DNA of 64,000 nucleotides from CAIWHR01 sp963734575 (GTDB lineage Bacteria > Pseudomonadota > Gammaproteobacteria > Burkholderiales > Casimicrobiaceae): positions 534,241-598,240 of the forward strand of contig CAVTHT010000004.1 in the NCBI GenBank assembly GCA_963734575.1, read 5' to 3'. A program made the translations under genes and the position numbers. Below, in pieces: positions 16,952 to 26,753 of the stretch. Below the pieces are notes generated by a model that made no database searches, was not told the origin of the DNA, and saw only the letters and a program-made list of their open reading frames with translations. Each line of letters opens with the position of its first letter. The stretch's first letter is position 1.

Positions 16952-18122
16952 ATGACCATTCGCATTCTCGAAGTGCGCGAGGTGACGAAGCCGATTGCCT
17001 CGCCGATCCGCAACGCCTATATCGACTTCAGCAGGATGACGACGAGCCTCGTTGCCGTCGTCACCGATGCCGTGCGCGATGGTCGGCGGGTAGTCGGCTA
17101 TGGTTTCAACTCGAATGGGCGCTACGGGCAGGGCGGCCTCATCCGCGAGCGCTTCGCGCCGCGCGTGCTGGAGGCGCCGCCGGCGTCGCTGCTCGACGAC
17201 AGCGGCGAGAATCTGGATCCTGCGCGGGTCTGGGCGACCATGATGCAGAACGAAAAGCCTGGCGGTCATGGTGAACGGTCGGTCGCGGTAGGCACCATCG
17301 ACATGGCCATTTGGGACGCGGTGGCGAAGATCGCCGGCAAGCCGCTCTTCCGCTTGCTTGCGGACCGGCATGGCGTTCACGCCAATCCGCGCGTGTTCGT
17401 CTACGCTGCGGGCGGTTACTACCATCCGGGCAAGGATCTCCGCACGTTGCGCACCGAAATGCGCGGCTATCTCGAGCGCGGCTACACCGTCGTCAAGATG
17501 AAGATTGGCGGCGCGTCGCTCGACGATGACCGGCGTCGGATCGAGGCCGTGCTGCACGAGATCGGCAAGGGGGCGCTCCCTCGCGGTGGACGCCAACGGG
17601 CGCTTCGACCTCGAGACCGCGATCGCGTACGCGAAGATGCTGCGCGACTACCCGCTCTTCTGGTACGAGGAGGCAGGTGATCCGCTCGACTACGCCCTGC
17701 AGGCGGCGCTCGCGGCGTTCTATCCGCACCCGATGGCCACCGGCGAGAATCTGTTCAGCCACCAGGACGCGCGCAACCTGCTGCGCTATGGCGGCATGCG
17801 TGCCGACCGCGACTGGCTGCAGTTCGACTGCGCACTGTCCTACGGCCTGGTGGAATACGAGCGCACACTGCAGGTGTTGCATGCCGCCGGCTGGTCGCCG
17901 CGACGCTGCATCCCGCACGGCGGCCACCAGATGTCGCTCAACATCGCGGCGGGCCTCGGCCTCGGGGGTAATGAAAGCTACCCCGACCTGTTCCAGCCCT
18001 ACGGAGGCTTTCCCGACGGGGTGCGCGTCGAGAACGGGCACATCGTCATGCCGGAGCTCCCGGGCATCGGCTTCGAGGGCAAATCCGACCTCATTCGCGT
18101 GATGCGCGAGCTCGCCGACTGA
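16952..18122 (+). pseudogene. tarD: D(-)-tartrate dehydratase (enolase superfamily), frameshifted
   Basis: The gene runs from ATG 16952 but changes frame in the GGGGG run at 17569-17573. Deleting one G joins EIGKG to RSLAVDANGRFDLE and gives about 389 residues. From memory of the family, the whole resembles the Bradyrhizobium D-tartrate dehydratase: NAYIDFSRMTTSLVAV, NEKPGGHGERSVAVGTIDMA, the catalytic KMKIGG, VDANGRFDLE for the metal site, and PHGGHQM with the second catalytic base. The enzyme dehydrates D-tartrate to oxaloacetate using Mg2+. No transporter or regulator for tartrate is adjacent. Both halves are otherwise intact, so the break is recent or a sequence error. Confidence 0.87.
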
Positions 18123-18227
18123 GCGCACGCCCCGGTGCGCGTTTGACGCTGCGGCGATAGTCAGTACGATGGCGGCTGCAGCGCGTCCGGCCCGGGGGGC
18201 TGAACGGCGTTCATCCTCGGAGGAGCC

Positions 18228-18671
18228 ATGGCGGCGTACCGGAAAATCCTGGTGGCGTACAACGGCGCACCGGAGTCGCAGGCAGCGCTTGCGGAGGCTG
18301 CGCGGTTCGGCGCCGAGCCCGGCGTGGAGATGCATGTGGCGGCGGTGATGAATACGGCAGCCTACCTCGTCGCCGGCGAATACGTGCCCGAGATGACGCT
18401 GGCCGCCGGGCGCGAAGAGCTCGAGGCAGACCTCAAGGACGTGGAGACCAGGCTCGCGGCACAGGGGCTCAACGTGCGCTCGCATCTCGTCATTGGCGAA
18501 CCCGTCGACGTGATTGCGCGCCTGGTCGAGACCCTCGGCATCGATCTCCTGATCCTCGGCCACTCCCGCGCAAAGTCGTTCGCCATGCGCTGGTGGCGCG
18601 GCTCGGTCGACGCGATGCTGATGGATCGCGTGCGCTGCAGCATCCTCGTCGCCGCCGACGTCAGGACCTGA
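18228..18671 (+). CDS. Universal stress protein (UspA family)
   Basis: The 147-residue single-domain protein has the Usp fold pattern: YRKILVAYNGAPESQAAL at the N-terminus, VIGEPVDVI in the middle and LLILGHSRAKSF near the end. The ATP-binding glycine pattern (G-x2-G-x9-G-S/T) is only partly kept, because the second glycine is replaced in GHSRAKSF, so nucleotide binding is uncertain. A GGAGG-type ribosome-binding site (TCGGAGGAGCC) precedes the ATG. The stop overlaps the next start (ATGA), so it is translationally coupled to the ChaN-like gene. Confidence 0.85.
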   Translation: MAAYRKILVAYNGAPESQAALAEAARFGAEPGVEMHVAAVMNTAAYLVAGEYVPEMTLAAGREELEADLKDVETRLAAQGLNVRSHLVIGEPVDVIARLVETLGIDLLILGHSRAKSFAMRWWRGSVDAMLMDRVRCSILVAADVRT

Positions 18672-19666
18672 TGCCGCCGTCGCGTCGGGCCGCGGGCCGC
18701 GCGTGGGCGGGAGTCTTCGTGCTCGTGCTCGTGGCGAGCGCCTGCGTCACGGTCCCGCGAGCTCCCAGCGCCGAGGAAGCGGCGATCTTCGATACCCATG
18801 CCGGCCAGTTCATCGCTCCTGCGACACTCGTCGCGCGCCTCCTGCCCGTGCGCTACCGATTGCTCGGCGAAGTGCACGACAACCCGGCCCATCACATCCT
18901 GCGCGCGCAACTGATCGATGCGCTCGCGTCGGCGGGTCGGCGACCGGCGATCGTGTTCGAGCAGTTCGATCTCGACCGCGACGCCGCGCTGCAGGAGGCA
19001 CGATCCGGCAGCAGCGATGCGGAAGCCCTGGCCAGCGCAGGTGCGTTCGACCGCAAGGGATGGCAATGGCCATTGCACAAGCCATTGCTCGAGGCGGCGC
19101 TGCGTGCCGACCTTCCCGTGCGCGCCGCCAACGTCTCGCGCGCTGCGCTCGCTCCGGTGATTCGCAGCGGCGAGGTCGCGTCGATTCCAGACGCGTGGCG
19201 GGAGCGCGTGATCCGCACCCCATGGGACCCACGCCGGGCCGAAATCCTCGCGCAGGAGATTCGCGAAAGCCATTGCGGCAAGTTGCCGGGTTCCCTCGTG
19301 CCGCGCCTGACCCTCGCCCAGCGCGTGCGCGATGCGGCGATGGCCGTTGCCCTCATGCGCGACGCAACGCAGGATGGCGCCGTGCTCATCGCCGGCAACG
19401 GACACGTGCGCCGCGATCTGGGTGTGCCGAACTATCTCGATGCGCCCGCTACCGACATCATCGCGGTGGGCTGGATCGAAGTCGACGCGGACGAGCGCTC
19501 GGCGCCGGATTTCCCGGCCGGCGTCGCGGCGGCACACCCCGGCTTCGATTACCTGTGGTTCACTGCGCCGGTGGCCCGCGACGATCCTTGTGCACGGCTC
19601 GGCCCGGCGCCGGCATCGCCGCGGCCCGCGCGAGCCGCCGGACAACCCATGAAAGGTCGATCATGA
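18671..19666 (+). CDS. ChaN-family iron-regulated lipoprotein
   Basis: The 331-residue protein has a signal peptide ending in a lipobox-like VASAC (lipid attachment near Cys25), so it is likely a lipoprotein. The ChaN/DUF399-type core is recognisable: YRLLGEVHDNPAHH, PAIVFEQFD, and the later DGAVLIAGNGHVRRDLGVPNYL. In the family, ChaN binds heme and is linked to iron uptake. The start ATG overlaps the usp stop, and the end overlaps the next gene (ATGA), so the three genes are one unit. No heme transporter is adjacent, and iron regulation is not visible in the sequence. Confidence 0.82.
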   Translation: MPPSRRAAGRAWAGVFVLVLVASACVTVPRAPSAEEAAIFDTHAGQFIAPATLVARLLPVRYRLLGEVHDNPAHHILRAQLIDALASAGRRPAIVFEQFDLDRDAALQEARSGSSDAEALASAGAFDRKGWQWPLHKPLLEAALRADLPVRAANVSRAALAPVIRSGEVASIPDAWRERVIRTPWDPRRAEILAQEIRESHCGKLPGSLVPRLTLAQRVRDAAMAVALMRDATQDGAVLIAGNGHVRRDLGVPNYLDAPATDIIAVGWIEVDADERSAPDFPAGVAAAHPGFDYLWFTAPVARDDPCARLGPAPASPRPARAAGQPMKGRS

Positions 19667-19869
19667 ATGAAGAGACGTTCAACCTCAGCATCCGCAAGTT
19701 CCTGAAGATGGTGGGCGTGAACTCGCAGCGCGAGATCGAGCATGCCGTGACCGACGCGCTTGGCGCTGGCAGGATCGCCGGGCAGGAGGCGTTTCCGGCG
19801 ACGGTGCGCCTCGAAGTGCCGGGCCTGGGCCTCGACGTGGTCTTCAAGGGCGAAATCCGGCTCGAGTGA
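19663..19869 (+). CDS. DUF6494-type small protein
   Basis: The 68-residue cytoplasmic protein opens with MNEETFNLSIRKFLKMVGVN and ends in a beta-rich LEVPGLGLDVVFKGEIRLE. This is the layout I recall for the short DUF6494 family of unknown function. The start overlaps the ChaN-like stop by four bases. It has no membrane segment or cysteine. The coupling suggests it is made together with the lipoprotein and Usp, but no role follows. Confidence 0.75.
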   Translation: MNEETFNLSIRKFLKMVGVNSQREIEHAVTDALGAGRIAGQEAFPATVRLEVPGLGLDVVFKGEIRLE

Positions 19870-19880
19870 GCCGGCGGGAA

Positions 19881-20141
19881 CTACGAGGCGCCCGAGTTGG
19901 TGATGCGCTGCTCGATCGCGTCCAGCGTAAGTTGATATGCGGAGCTCGGGCCAGCCTCCGCGTCGAGAGTCGCTGCGAGATCGCGCGCCCGCTTGAGCGG
20001 TCCTGCCAAGGCCTGACGGACCGGGACCGTGAGCGGCCCCTCGTCCCCGACGGGTTCGAGGATGCTCGCGAGTTCCTCCATGACGGCAATCAGCGCGTCC
20101 TTCGTGCTCTCGGGAGAGGCAGGTTGAGCTCGTTCGGCCAT
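19881..20141 (-). CDS. Hypothetical short helical protein downstream of parC
   Basis: The 86-residue acidic, helical product (MEELASILEPVGDEG..., then VRQALAGPLKRARDLAATLDAEAG) belongs to no family I recognise. The ATG at 20141 is preferred because GAAAGAA lies 5-11 bases upstream; a further in-frame ATG at 20189 lacks a ribosome-binding site. It lies 81 bases after the parC stop on the same strand and 12 bases from the convergent DUF6494 gene. Coding status is supported by frame length and composition only. Confidence 0.5.
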   Translation of the reverse strand: MAERAQPASPESTKDALIAVMEELASILEPVGDEGPLTVPVRQALAGPLKRARDLAATLDAEAGPSSAYQLTLDAIEQRITNSGAS

Positions 20142-20222
20142 GCGGGTTCTTTCGGATGCGCCATGCGCGATTAATCGATCTTGGACCATCGGCGGTGAGG
20201 CAAGTGCCGCGGGCCCGGCCGG

Positions 20223-22526
20223 TCAGGCGATTTTGAGGGGCATGGCCTTGCGCGGCAACAGCACGCCCTTGCGCGCCCGGTGCAGCACGTGGCGCGCCAG
20301 GTCTTCACCTTTGAGCACCAGCGCTTGCGTCTTGCCGCGCATGACGACGGGCACCGTCAGCACGTCATGGTACAGGCCCACCCAGGCGAGGCGCTCACCC
20401 TTGTCGAGTTGCATCAGTATCGTGCCGCGACCCTTGTCCTGAACCTTCACTTCCGCGGCCGCGAAGCACAGCAGCTTCCCGTTGGTCGCTGCGCATGCAA
20501 TCCAGGGCAGCGCGTCGAACAGGTCGTCGCCCGCCGCCTCGACCGGAGCCGGGGGCAGCACCGTTTCGCCGGGCTCGAGCGCCATGAATGCCTTGCCCGC
20601 GCGGTTGCGGCCCACGAGCGCCGAGAACGGGGCGATGTAGCCGTAGCCCCCGGTGTTCGCGAACAGGTACCGCGTGTCCGGCGTTGCAGACAGCATGTAG
20701 CGCGCCTTGCCGCCATCCTGGAGCTCGATCAGCGAGGTGATCGGCACACCGTCACCGCGTCCGGTCGGTACTTCATGCGCCTCGATGGCATACGCGCGGC
20801 CGTTGCTGTCGATGATCACCACGGGGCGCGTCGTGCGCGTCTCCACTGCAGCGCCAAGACTGTCTCCGCCCTTGAAGGTGAGCGCGCCGACGTCGATGCC
20901 GTGACCAGGTCGAGCGCGGATCCAGCCGTTGCGCGAGATGACCACCGTAACGGGCTCATCGGGCACGGAGATCGCGGTCTTCACGGCGCCTGCGCGCACG
21001 ACGGGTTCGAGGAGCGTGCGGCGGTCGTCGCCGAACTTCGCGGCGTCGGCCTCGATCTCCTTCACGATGAGCTTGCGCATCGCACGATCGCTTGCGAGCA
21101 GCGCGTGCAGGCGGCCGCGCTCGGCGACGAGCTCCTTCAGCTCCTGCTCGATGCGGATGCCCTCGAGCCGCGCGAGTTGGCGCAGGCGGATTTCGAGAAT
21201 GTCCTCGGCCTGCACTGGCGTCAGCTGGAAGCGGGCGATCAGGTCGGCCTTGGGATCGTCGGCTTCACGGATGACCCGGATCACCTTCTCGATGTTGAGG
21301 AAGGCGATGCGCCGTCCTTCGAGAATGTGAATGCGTGCGTCGGTGCGATCGAGCTGGAAGCGCGTGCGCCGGATGACGGTCGCGACACGGAATGCCGCCC
21401 ATTCCGCGAGGATCTGCGGCAGCGCCTTCTGCTGCGGACGTCCGTCGGCACCGAGCATCGTGCAGTTGACCGAGAATCCGCTCTCGAGGCTGGTGTGCGC
21501 GAACAGCACGGCCATCAGCTCCTGCGGACTCACCTTGCTCGTGCGCGGCTCGATGACGAGACGAATCTTTTCCTTCTGCCCGGACTCGTCGGTAGCCCGC
21601 TCGATGACGTTCAGGACGACCTGCTTCAGGTTCAGCTGTGTCTGGGTCGGGGCCTTCTTGCCGGCGCCGGGTTGCGGATTCGACAGCGCGTCGAGCTCCT
21701 CGAGCACACGCTTGGTCGAGACCTGATAGGGCAGCTCGTACACCACGATGCGCCACTGGCCCCGCGCCAGATCCTCGATGCGCCACCGTGCCCGCGCGCG
21801 CAGGAGACCGCGTCCCGTGCGATAGGCCTCGGCGATCTCCTCGGGCGCCGAGATGACCTGTCCGCCGTCCGGGAAGTCCGGGCCCGGCAGCACGGCGAGC
21901 AGCTCGTCGACAGACACGCCGGGATTCGTGATGGCGAGCGCTGCGGCGGCGGCGACCTCGCGGAGATTGTGCGGGGGGATATCGCACGCCATGCCGACGG
22001 CGATGCCCATCGATCCGTTCAGCAGCACGAACGGCAGGCGCGCCGGCAGACGCGCCGGCTCGTTTACCGTGTTGTCGTAATTCGGCACGAAATCGACCGT
22101 GCCCTGGTCGAGCTCCGCGAGCAGCAGGTCGGCAATGGGCGCGAGCCTGGCCTCGGTGTAGCGATACGCTGCCGCGGGGTCGCCGTCGCGGGAGCCGAAG
22201 TTGCCCTGGCCGTGAATGAGCGGATAACGCAGCGTGAAGTCCTGCGCCATGCGCACCAGCGTGTCGTACACCGAAGTGTCGCCATGGGGGTGCACCCGGC
22301 CGAGCACTTCGCCGACGATCCGGGCGCATTTGACCGGCTTGGCCGCGCCGGCGAGACCCAGCTGCCGCATGGTGTACAGGATGCGCCGCTGCACCGGCTT
22401 CTGCCCGTCCTCGACCTGCGGCAGCGCGCGGTCACGCACGACCGCCATCGCATACTGCAGGTACGCGTTTTCGGCGTACTCGTGCAGGATGAGCTGGTCC
22501 TGCTCGGCAGGAGTGGTTGCGCCCAT
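20223..22526 (-). CDS. parC: DNA topoisomerase IV subunit A
   Basis: The 767-residue subunit breaks and rejoins DNA for chromosome decatenation. The catalytic tyrosine is Tyr123 in AAYRYTEAR. The quinolone-resistance region reads HPHGDTSVYD, with Thr84 and Asp88 in place of the Ser and Glu found at the equivalent Escherichia coli positions. The C-terminal beta-pinwheel region is short and typical of ParC rather than GyrA, with no complete GyrA box. It lies 75 bases downstream of parE on the same strand. Confidence 0.95.
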   Translation of the reverse strand: MGATTPAEQDQLILHEYAENAYLQYAMAVVRDRALPQVEDGQKPVQRRILYTMRQLGLAGAAKPVKCARIVGEVLGRVHPHGDTSVYDTLVRMAQDFTLRYPLIHGQGNFGSRDGDPAAAYRYTEARLAPIADLLLAELDQGTVDFVPNYDNTVNEPARLPARLPFVLLNGSMGIAVGMACDIPPHNLREVAAAAALAITNPGVSVDELLAVLPGPDFPDGGQVISAPEEIAEAYRTGRGLLRARARWRIEDLARGQWRIVVYELPYQVSTKRVLEELDALSNPQPGAGKKAPTQTQLNLKQVVLNVIERATDESGQKEKIRLVIEPRTSKVSPQELMAVLFAHTSLESGFSVNCTMLGADGRPQQKALPQILAEWAAFRVATVIRRTRFQLDRTDARIHILEGRRIAFLNIEKVIRVIREADDPKADLIARFQLTPVQAEDILEIRLRQLARLEGIRIEQELKELVAERGRLHALLASDRAMRKLIVKEIEADAAKFGDDRRTLLEPVVRAGAVKTAISVPDEPVTVVISRNGWIRARPGHGIDVGALTFKGGDSLGAAVETRTTRPVVIIDSNGRAYAIEAHEVPTGRGDGVPITSLIELQDGGKARYMLSATPDTRYLFANTGGYGYIAPFSALVGRNRAGKAFMALEPGETVLPPAPVEAAGDDLFDALPWIACAATNGKLLCFAAAEVKVQDKGRGTILMQLDKGERLAWVGLYHDVLTVPVVMRGKTQALVLKGEDLARHVLHRARKGVLLPRKAMPLKIA

Positions 22527-22601
22527 TACTTTCGTTCCCTGGTGGTTGCTGGCCGGCAGTGGTGCGGCCGACGCCGGGTCATCATCGTCGCTGCAATGGC
22601 G

Positions 22602-24569
22602 TCATTCCTCTTCGACCTCGTTGCCGCGCCGCTCCATCCATTCGCGCCGCGCACCCGAGCGAGCCTTGGCCATGAGCAGGTTGAAGCGCTCGATCGCTGC
22701 GTCACGATCGGCTTCGGGCAGGTTGACGCGCAGCAGGCGGCGCGTGTCGGGATTGAGGGTCGTTTCCCACAGCTCGGCCGGATCCATCTCGCCCAGTCCC
22801 TTGAAGCGCCCGATCTTCCACTGCGTGTAGCCTTCCTTGCGCAGCCGGTCCTCCCACGACTCGAGCTCGAGCCGGTCCATGGCGTAGAGCTTCTTCGCCT
22901 GGCGCTTCTTGCCGGCACTGTCGACATCGACGCGATAGAGCGGCGGCTGCGCGATGTACACGTGCCCTCGCGCGATGAGTTGCGGGAAGTGCCGGAAGAA
23001 CAGGGTCAGCAGCAGCGTCTGGATATGCTGGCCATCGACGTCGGCGTCGGACATGATCGCGACGGTGCCGTAGCGTAGTTTGGTCCAGTCGATGACGTCC
23101 TCGAGAACATGCGGCGGCACGCCGAGCGCCGTCGTGAGATCGCGGATCTCCTCGTTCTCCAGCGCCTGGTGGACGTCCTTTTCCCACACGTTCATGCCTT
23201 TGCCACGCAGGGGCAGGATCGCCTGCGTTTCCTTGTTGCGCGCCATTTTCGCGCTGCCGCCGGCGCTGTCGCCTTCGACGAGGAAGATCTCCGTCTCGGC
23301 CGGGTTGCTCGATTCGCAATCCGCGAGCTTGCCCGGGAGCATGACCACGCTGGAGGTGCGCTTGCGCTCGACCGTCTTTGCCGCGCGGGTGCGGGCCAGC
23401 GCCTGCCGAATGGCGAGCTCGGCGATCGTCTTGCCTGCGCTCACGTGCTGGTTGAGCCAGATCTCGAGGGGGTCGCGCATCATGCGCTCCGCGAGGCGCA
23501 CGCCTTCGCGACTGGTCAGGCGGTCCTTGGTCTGTGCGGCGAATTGCGGATCCAGCATGCGCACGGACATCACGTAGCGCAGGTTGCGGCAGACGTCGTC
23601 CGCCTGCAGCTTGAGTCCCTTGGGCAGCAGACTGTGGTGCTCGATGAAGCTCATCACCGCGCCGAACGCAGCGGCGCGCATGCCCGATACGTGCGTACCC
23701 CCCAGCGGCGTCGGAATGAGATTGACGAATGCTTCGCCTTCGCCTTTGGTTTCCTCGTACCACGACAGCGCCCATTCGACGCCTTCACCCTCGGCGAAGG
23801 TGTCGTCCGACTCGCCGGCGTGATTGCGTCCCGCGAACACCGGCACCAGTGGCGCTTCGCCCTGGGCCAGTTCGGCGAGGTAATCGGCGAGGCCCGCCTG
23901 GTACTGCCAACGCTGCACCGACGGCTCGGGACCGGTGGTCTCGTTGGTAAGCGTCACGAGCAGTCCTGGCAACAGGATCGCCTTGGTGCGCAACAGGCGC
24001 GCGAGGTCGGCCACCGGAATGCTCGGCGAATCGAAATACTGCAGGTCGGGCCAGATGCGCACGCTGGTGCCCGTGCCGGCGGCCTTGCCCTTGGTAGCGA
24101 GCTTCTCCGCGACGTTGCCGTTCTCGAACACGATGCGGTGCAGCTTGCCGTCGCGGCGCACCTCACACTCGAGGCGCCGCGAGAGTGCGTTGGTGACCGA
24201 GACGCCGACACCGTGCAGGCCGCCGGCGTAGGTATACGCGCCCGCGCCCGAGGTCTTGTCGAACTTGCCGCCGCTGTACAGGACGGTGAAGATCGCCTGC
24301 ACGACGGGGATGCCCTCGACGGGATGCGGCCCGACGGGAATCCCGCGCCCATCGTCGCTGACGCTCACCGACTGGTCCGCATGCACCGTGACCGCGAGCG
24401 TCTTCGCGTAACCGGCGATCGCTTCGTCCACTGCGTTGTCGATCGCTTCCTGGACGATGTGCAGCGGGTTGTCGGTGCGCGTGAACTGCCCCGGACGCAG
24501 GCGCACGGGCTCGAGCCCCTTCAGGACCCTGATGGAGGATTCGTCGTAGGTCGGACGTGCGGTAGCCAT
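22602..24569 (-). CDS. parE: DNA topoisomerase IV subunit B
   Basis: The 655-residue ATPase subunit has a GHKL ATP site with EAIDNAVDEA, DDGRGIPVG and GLHGVGVSVTNALS. The TOPRIM domain carries EGDSAGGSA and the metal-binding DADVDG. The C-terminal PLYR and RFKGLGEMD segments that contact ParC are present. The length matches ParE and lacks the long insertion found in proteobacterial GyrB, which fixes the assignment. It is first in the parE-parC order. Confidence 0.96.
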   Translation of the reverse strand: MATARPTYDESSIRVLKGLEPVRLRPGQFTRTDNPLHIVQEAIDNAVDEAIAGYAKTLAVTVHADQSVSVSDDGRGIPVGPHPVEGIPVVQAIFTVLYSGGKFDKTSGAGAYTYAGGLHGVGVSVTNALSRRLECEVRRDGKLHRIVFENGNVAEKLATKGKAAGTGTSVRIWPDLQYFDSPSIPVADLARLLRTKAILLPGLLVTLTNETTGPEPSVQRWQYQAGLADYLAELAQGEAPLVPVFAGRNHAGESDDTFAEGEGVEWALSWYEETKGEGEAFVNLIPTPLGGTHVSGMRAAAFGAVMSFIEHHSLLPKGLKLQADDVCRNLRYVMSVRMLDPQFAAQTKDRLTSREGVRLAERMMRDPLEIWLNQHVSAGKTIAELAIRQALARTRAAKTVERKRTSSVVMLPGKLADCESSNPAETEIFLVEGDSAGGSAKMARNKETQAILPLRGKGMNVWEKDVHQALENEEIRDLTTALGVPPHVLEDVIDWTKLRYGTVAIMSDADVDGQHIQTLLLTLFFRHFPQLIARGHVYIAQPPLYRVDVDSAGKKRQAKKLYAMDRLELESWEDRLRKEGYTQWKIGRFKGLGEMDPAELWETTLNPDTRRLLRVNLPEADRDAAIERFNLLMAKARSGARREWMERRGNEVEEE

Positions 24570-24774
24570 TGCGGAGGGCGAGGGCGCTGCGTAGGAGTGG
24601 TCGAAGGCTCGTGGCGTGGACCCATGGGGACGCCGAAGCCCGAACAGGATGCAGGAGTGCCCCTGTCTGCCGGCGACACTTTACCTGCATTGGCGCGCGT
24701 CGTGGGGTGACCGCTTGATGGCGGTACTGCGCTAACATGATGCGCCAGTCAATGCAGCTTCGACGGAAACGGCC

Positions 24775-25518
24775 ATGCCCAATGCGAATGATCTGCTTCT
24801 GAGCGCGCGCAGCGTGCTCGACGACCTCGTGCTCGCCAATCACATCCTGTATCGCCAGCACGTGCTCGATGGCTTCGGTCACGTGAGCGTGCGACATCCG
24901 CTCGATCCGGCGCGGTTCCTGCTGTCGCAGAGCAAGGCCCCTGGCAGCGTCACCCGCGGCGACATCCTGGTGTACGGCCTGGACGGCGAAGCGATCGACG
25001 CACCGGACCGGCGGCTCTATCTCGAGCGCTACATCCACAGTGCGATCTATGCCGAGCGCGCCGACGTCATGGCCGTGGTGCACAGTCATTCGCCGGCCGT
25101 GATTCCCTTCGGCGTGACCGACGTGCCCTTGCGCCCGGTCAATCACGTCTGCGGCTTCCTCGGGGCGGGGGCGCCGATTTTCGAGATCCGCGACGTGGCC
25201 GGCCCGGCGACGGACCTCCTCATCCGCAGCCAGGAGCTCGGCATCGCGATGGCGCGGGCGCTGGGCAACGCACCTGTGGTGCTGATGCGCGGCCACGGCA
25301 GCACGGCCGTGGGGCCATCACTGCCGCTTGCGGTCTACCGTGCGGTGTACACCGAGGTGAACGCGCGTCTCGAAGCCGATGCGCTGCGTCTCGGGCCCGT
25401 CAATTTCCTAACGCCCGAGGAAGCCGAGGCGGCTGCGGCGACCAACGCCTCCCCCAACGTGCTCACGCGGATCTGGGAGCTGTGGAAGGCCGAGGCAGCG
25501 GCAGGCGTCGGTCGCTGA
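24775..25518 (+). CDS. Class II aldolase/adducin family protein
   Basis: The 247-residue zinc-dependent aldolase-fold protein has the metal-binding HSHSPAV and a further HGSTAVG with the third histidine. An early GFGHVSVRHP segment for substrate phosphate or carboxylate binding is also present. Proteins of this type act as fuculose-phosphate aldolases, ribulose-phosphate epimerases or decarboxylases. The sequence resembles the group often annotated as aldolases of hydroxy-acid catabolism, but the substrate cannot be fixed. It stands alone between divergent parE and a convergent solute-binding protein gene. Confidence 0.85.
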   Translation: MPNANDLLLSARSVLDDLVLANHILYRQHVLDGFGHVSVRHPLDPARFLLSQSKAPGSVTRGDILVYGLDGEAIDAPDRRLYLERYIHSAIYAERADVMAVVHSHSPAVIPFGVTDVPLRPVNHVCGFLGAGAPIFEIRDVAGPATDLLIRSQELGIAMARALGNAPVVLMRGHGSTAVGPSLPLAVYRAVYTEVNARLEADALRLGPVNFLTPEEAEAAAATNASPNVLTRIWELWKAEAAAGVGR

Positions 25519-25649
25519 CAGCGCGCGCCCACGGCCGATGCACGCGCCGGTCAGGTCGTTGCCGGCGGGGGCTTCACGATCGCATCGGTGTCAGATGGAA
25601 GCCTGACCTGCAAGGTCCCGACGCGCCGCGCGGAGGCACGGCGAACGTT

Positions 25650-26606
25650 TCAGCGCGCGTAATACTTGAACAGCTCGTCCAGTTGCTGCCTGGAAAGCGG
25701 CGCCGGGAGGAACTTCAGCGTCACCGCATCGGCCATCGCCTCGTCCAGGCCCGAAAGGCGGTCGAGGCGCAGGTTCTCCTTCGGATAGAACTTGTCGCGC
25801 ACTTCCCTCGCGAGCGATTCGGGCACGCCGACCCAGGCGGAATAGGCCTTGAGCGCCGCGGGATCGGAATACATCCAGTCGAGCGTTTCGCGGTAGGCGC
25901 GCAGGTAGCGCGCAATGGCGTCCTTCTTCGCTTCCGCCGCGCTGGCATTGGTGATCATCACGCGCACCGTCTGATTGCGAAACGCCGGGACGTCGCTCGC
26001 GCGGGCCACGATGCGGATCCGGTTCTGCTGCAGCGCTTCCACGCCGAAGGGCGGCGATGACCAACCGATGTCCACCTGCCCGGACATCGTCTGCGTGAAG
26101 GTCGAGGCGGGGCTCCCCGTGGCGACCGGCTTCATCGCCACGCCGGTCTGGCGCACGAAGGCCAGCACCGTGATGTTCGTGGAGGAGCCCGTCGTGGAAT
26201 ACGCGATGGTCTTTCCGGCCGCATCCTGCAGCGACTTGATCGGCGAGCTCGCGGGTACGTACCAGAAGAGGTCGTCCGCGCCGGTCGTGGAGTTGGCGAT
26301 CGCGCGCACCGGTGCGCCTTTGGCGAAGGCCCCCATGACCCCGGTCGTTCCCACGCCGACGCCGATATCGACACTGCCGGAGATCACCGCCTGCTGCGTT
26401 TCGCCGCCGCCCTGCGTATAGAGGATCTCCAGATTGAGACCGTGCTTCTTGAAGATCCCCGCCTGCTGACCGAGTTCCGGGGCTGCGTTCTCCCAGTTGC
26501 CGCGCTGGCCGATGGCAAGGCGCAACGTGTCCTCGGCGTGCGCCGCGAAGGCGATGGCACAAAGGGTCGCGGCGGCCAGAAGTCGGCGCAGGGCCGTTCC
26601 GATCAT
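25650..26606 (-). CDS. ABC transporter substrate-binding protein (NMT1/SsuA-like), orphan
   Basis: The 318-residue periplasmic binding protein has a signal peptide over residues 1-24 (LLAAATLCAIAFAAHA). The core matches the NMT1/THI5/SsuA-TauA group: KKHGLNLEILYTQGGGETQQAVISGSVDIG and later GKTIAYSTTGSSTNI. Ligands in this group include taurine, sulfonates, nitrate, aromatic acids and pyrimidine precursors, so none can be assigned. The ATG at 26606 places the signal peptide at the N-terminus and has AGGAGA just upstream. No permease or ATPase gene is next to it. Confidence 0.85.
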   Translation of the reverse strand: MIGTALRRLLAAATLCAIAFAAHAEDTLRLAIGQRGNWENAAPELGQQAGIFKKHGLNLEILYTQGGGETQQAVISGSVDIGVGVGTTGVMGAFAKGAPVRAIANSTTGADDLFWYVPASSPIKSLQDAAGKTIAYSTTGSSTNITVLAFVRQTGVAMKPVATGSPASTFTQTMSGQVDIGWSSPPFGVEALQQNRIRIVARASDVPAFRNQTVRVMITNASAAEAKKDAIARYLRAYRETLDWMYSDPAALKAYSAWVGVPESLAREVRDKFYPKENLRLDRLSGLDEAMADAVTLKFLPAPLSRQQLDELFKYYAR

Positions 26607-26753
26607 GAGTTCTCCTGTACGGGCGTCGTGCGGAGGCGCCATTGTGCCGAACAACCGCAACGTTCGCGAGCCCCGCAGATGCATGCACGGGCGGTCGATG
26701 CCGGGCGCCGGCGACGGGAGGCGGCAAATCCCGTGCGTCGTATCGCGCGCGTG

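Noticed and set aside
17500..17600. Programmed frameshifting in the tartrate dehydratase gene
   Set aside because: The family is not known to use it, there is no slippery heptamer or stimulator hairpin, and a single extra G in a run explains the break.
20223..22526. GyrA instead of ParC
   Set aside because: The C-terminal domain is short and lacks a complete GyrA box, and the gene follows a ParE of matching type without the GyrB insertion.
20280..23078. A 932-codon open frame on the plus strand opposite parC and parE
   Set aside because: It lies antisense to two well-identified essential genes, has no domain content, and its composition is the mirror of high-GC codon use.
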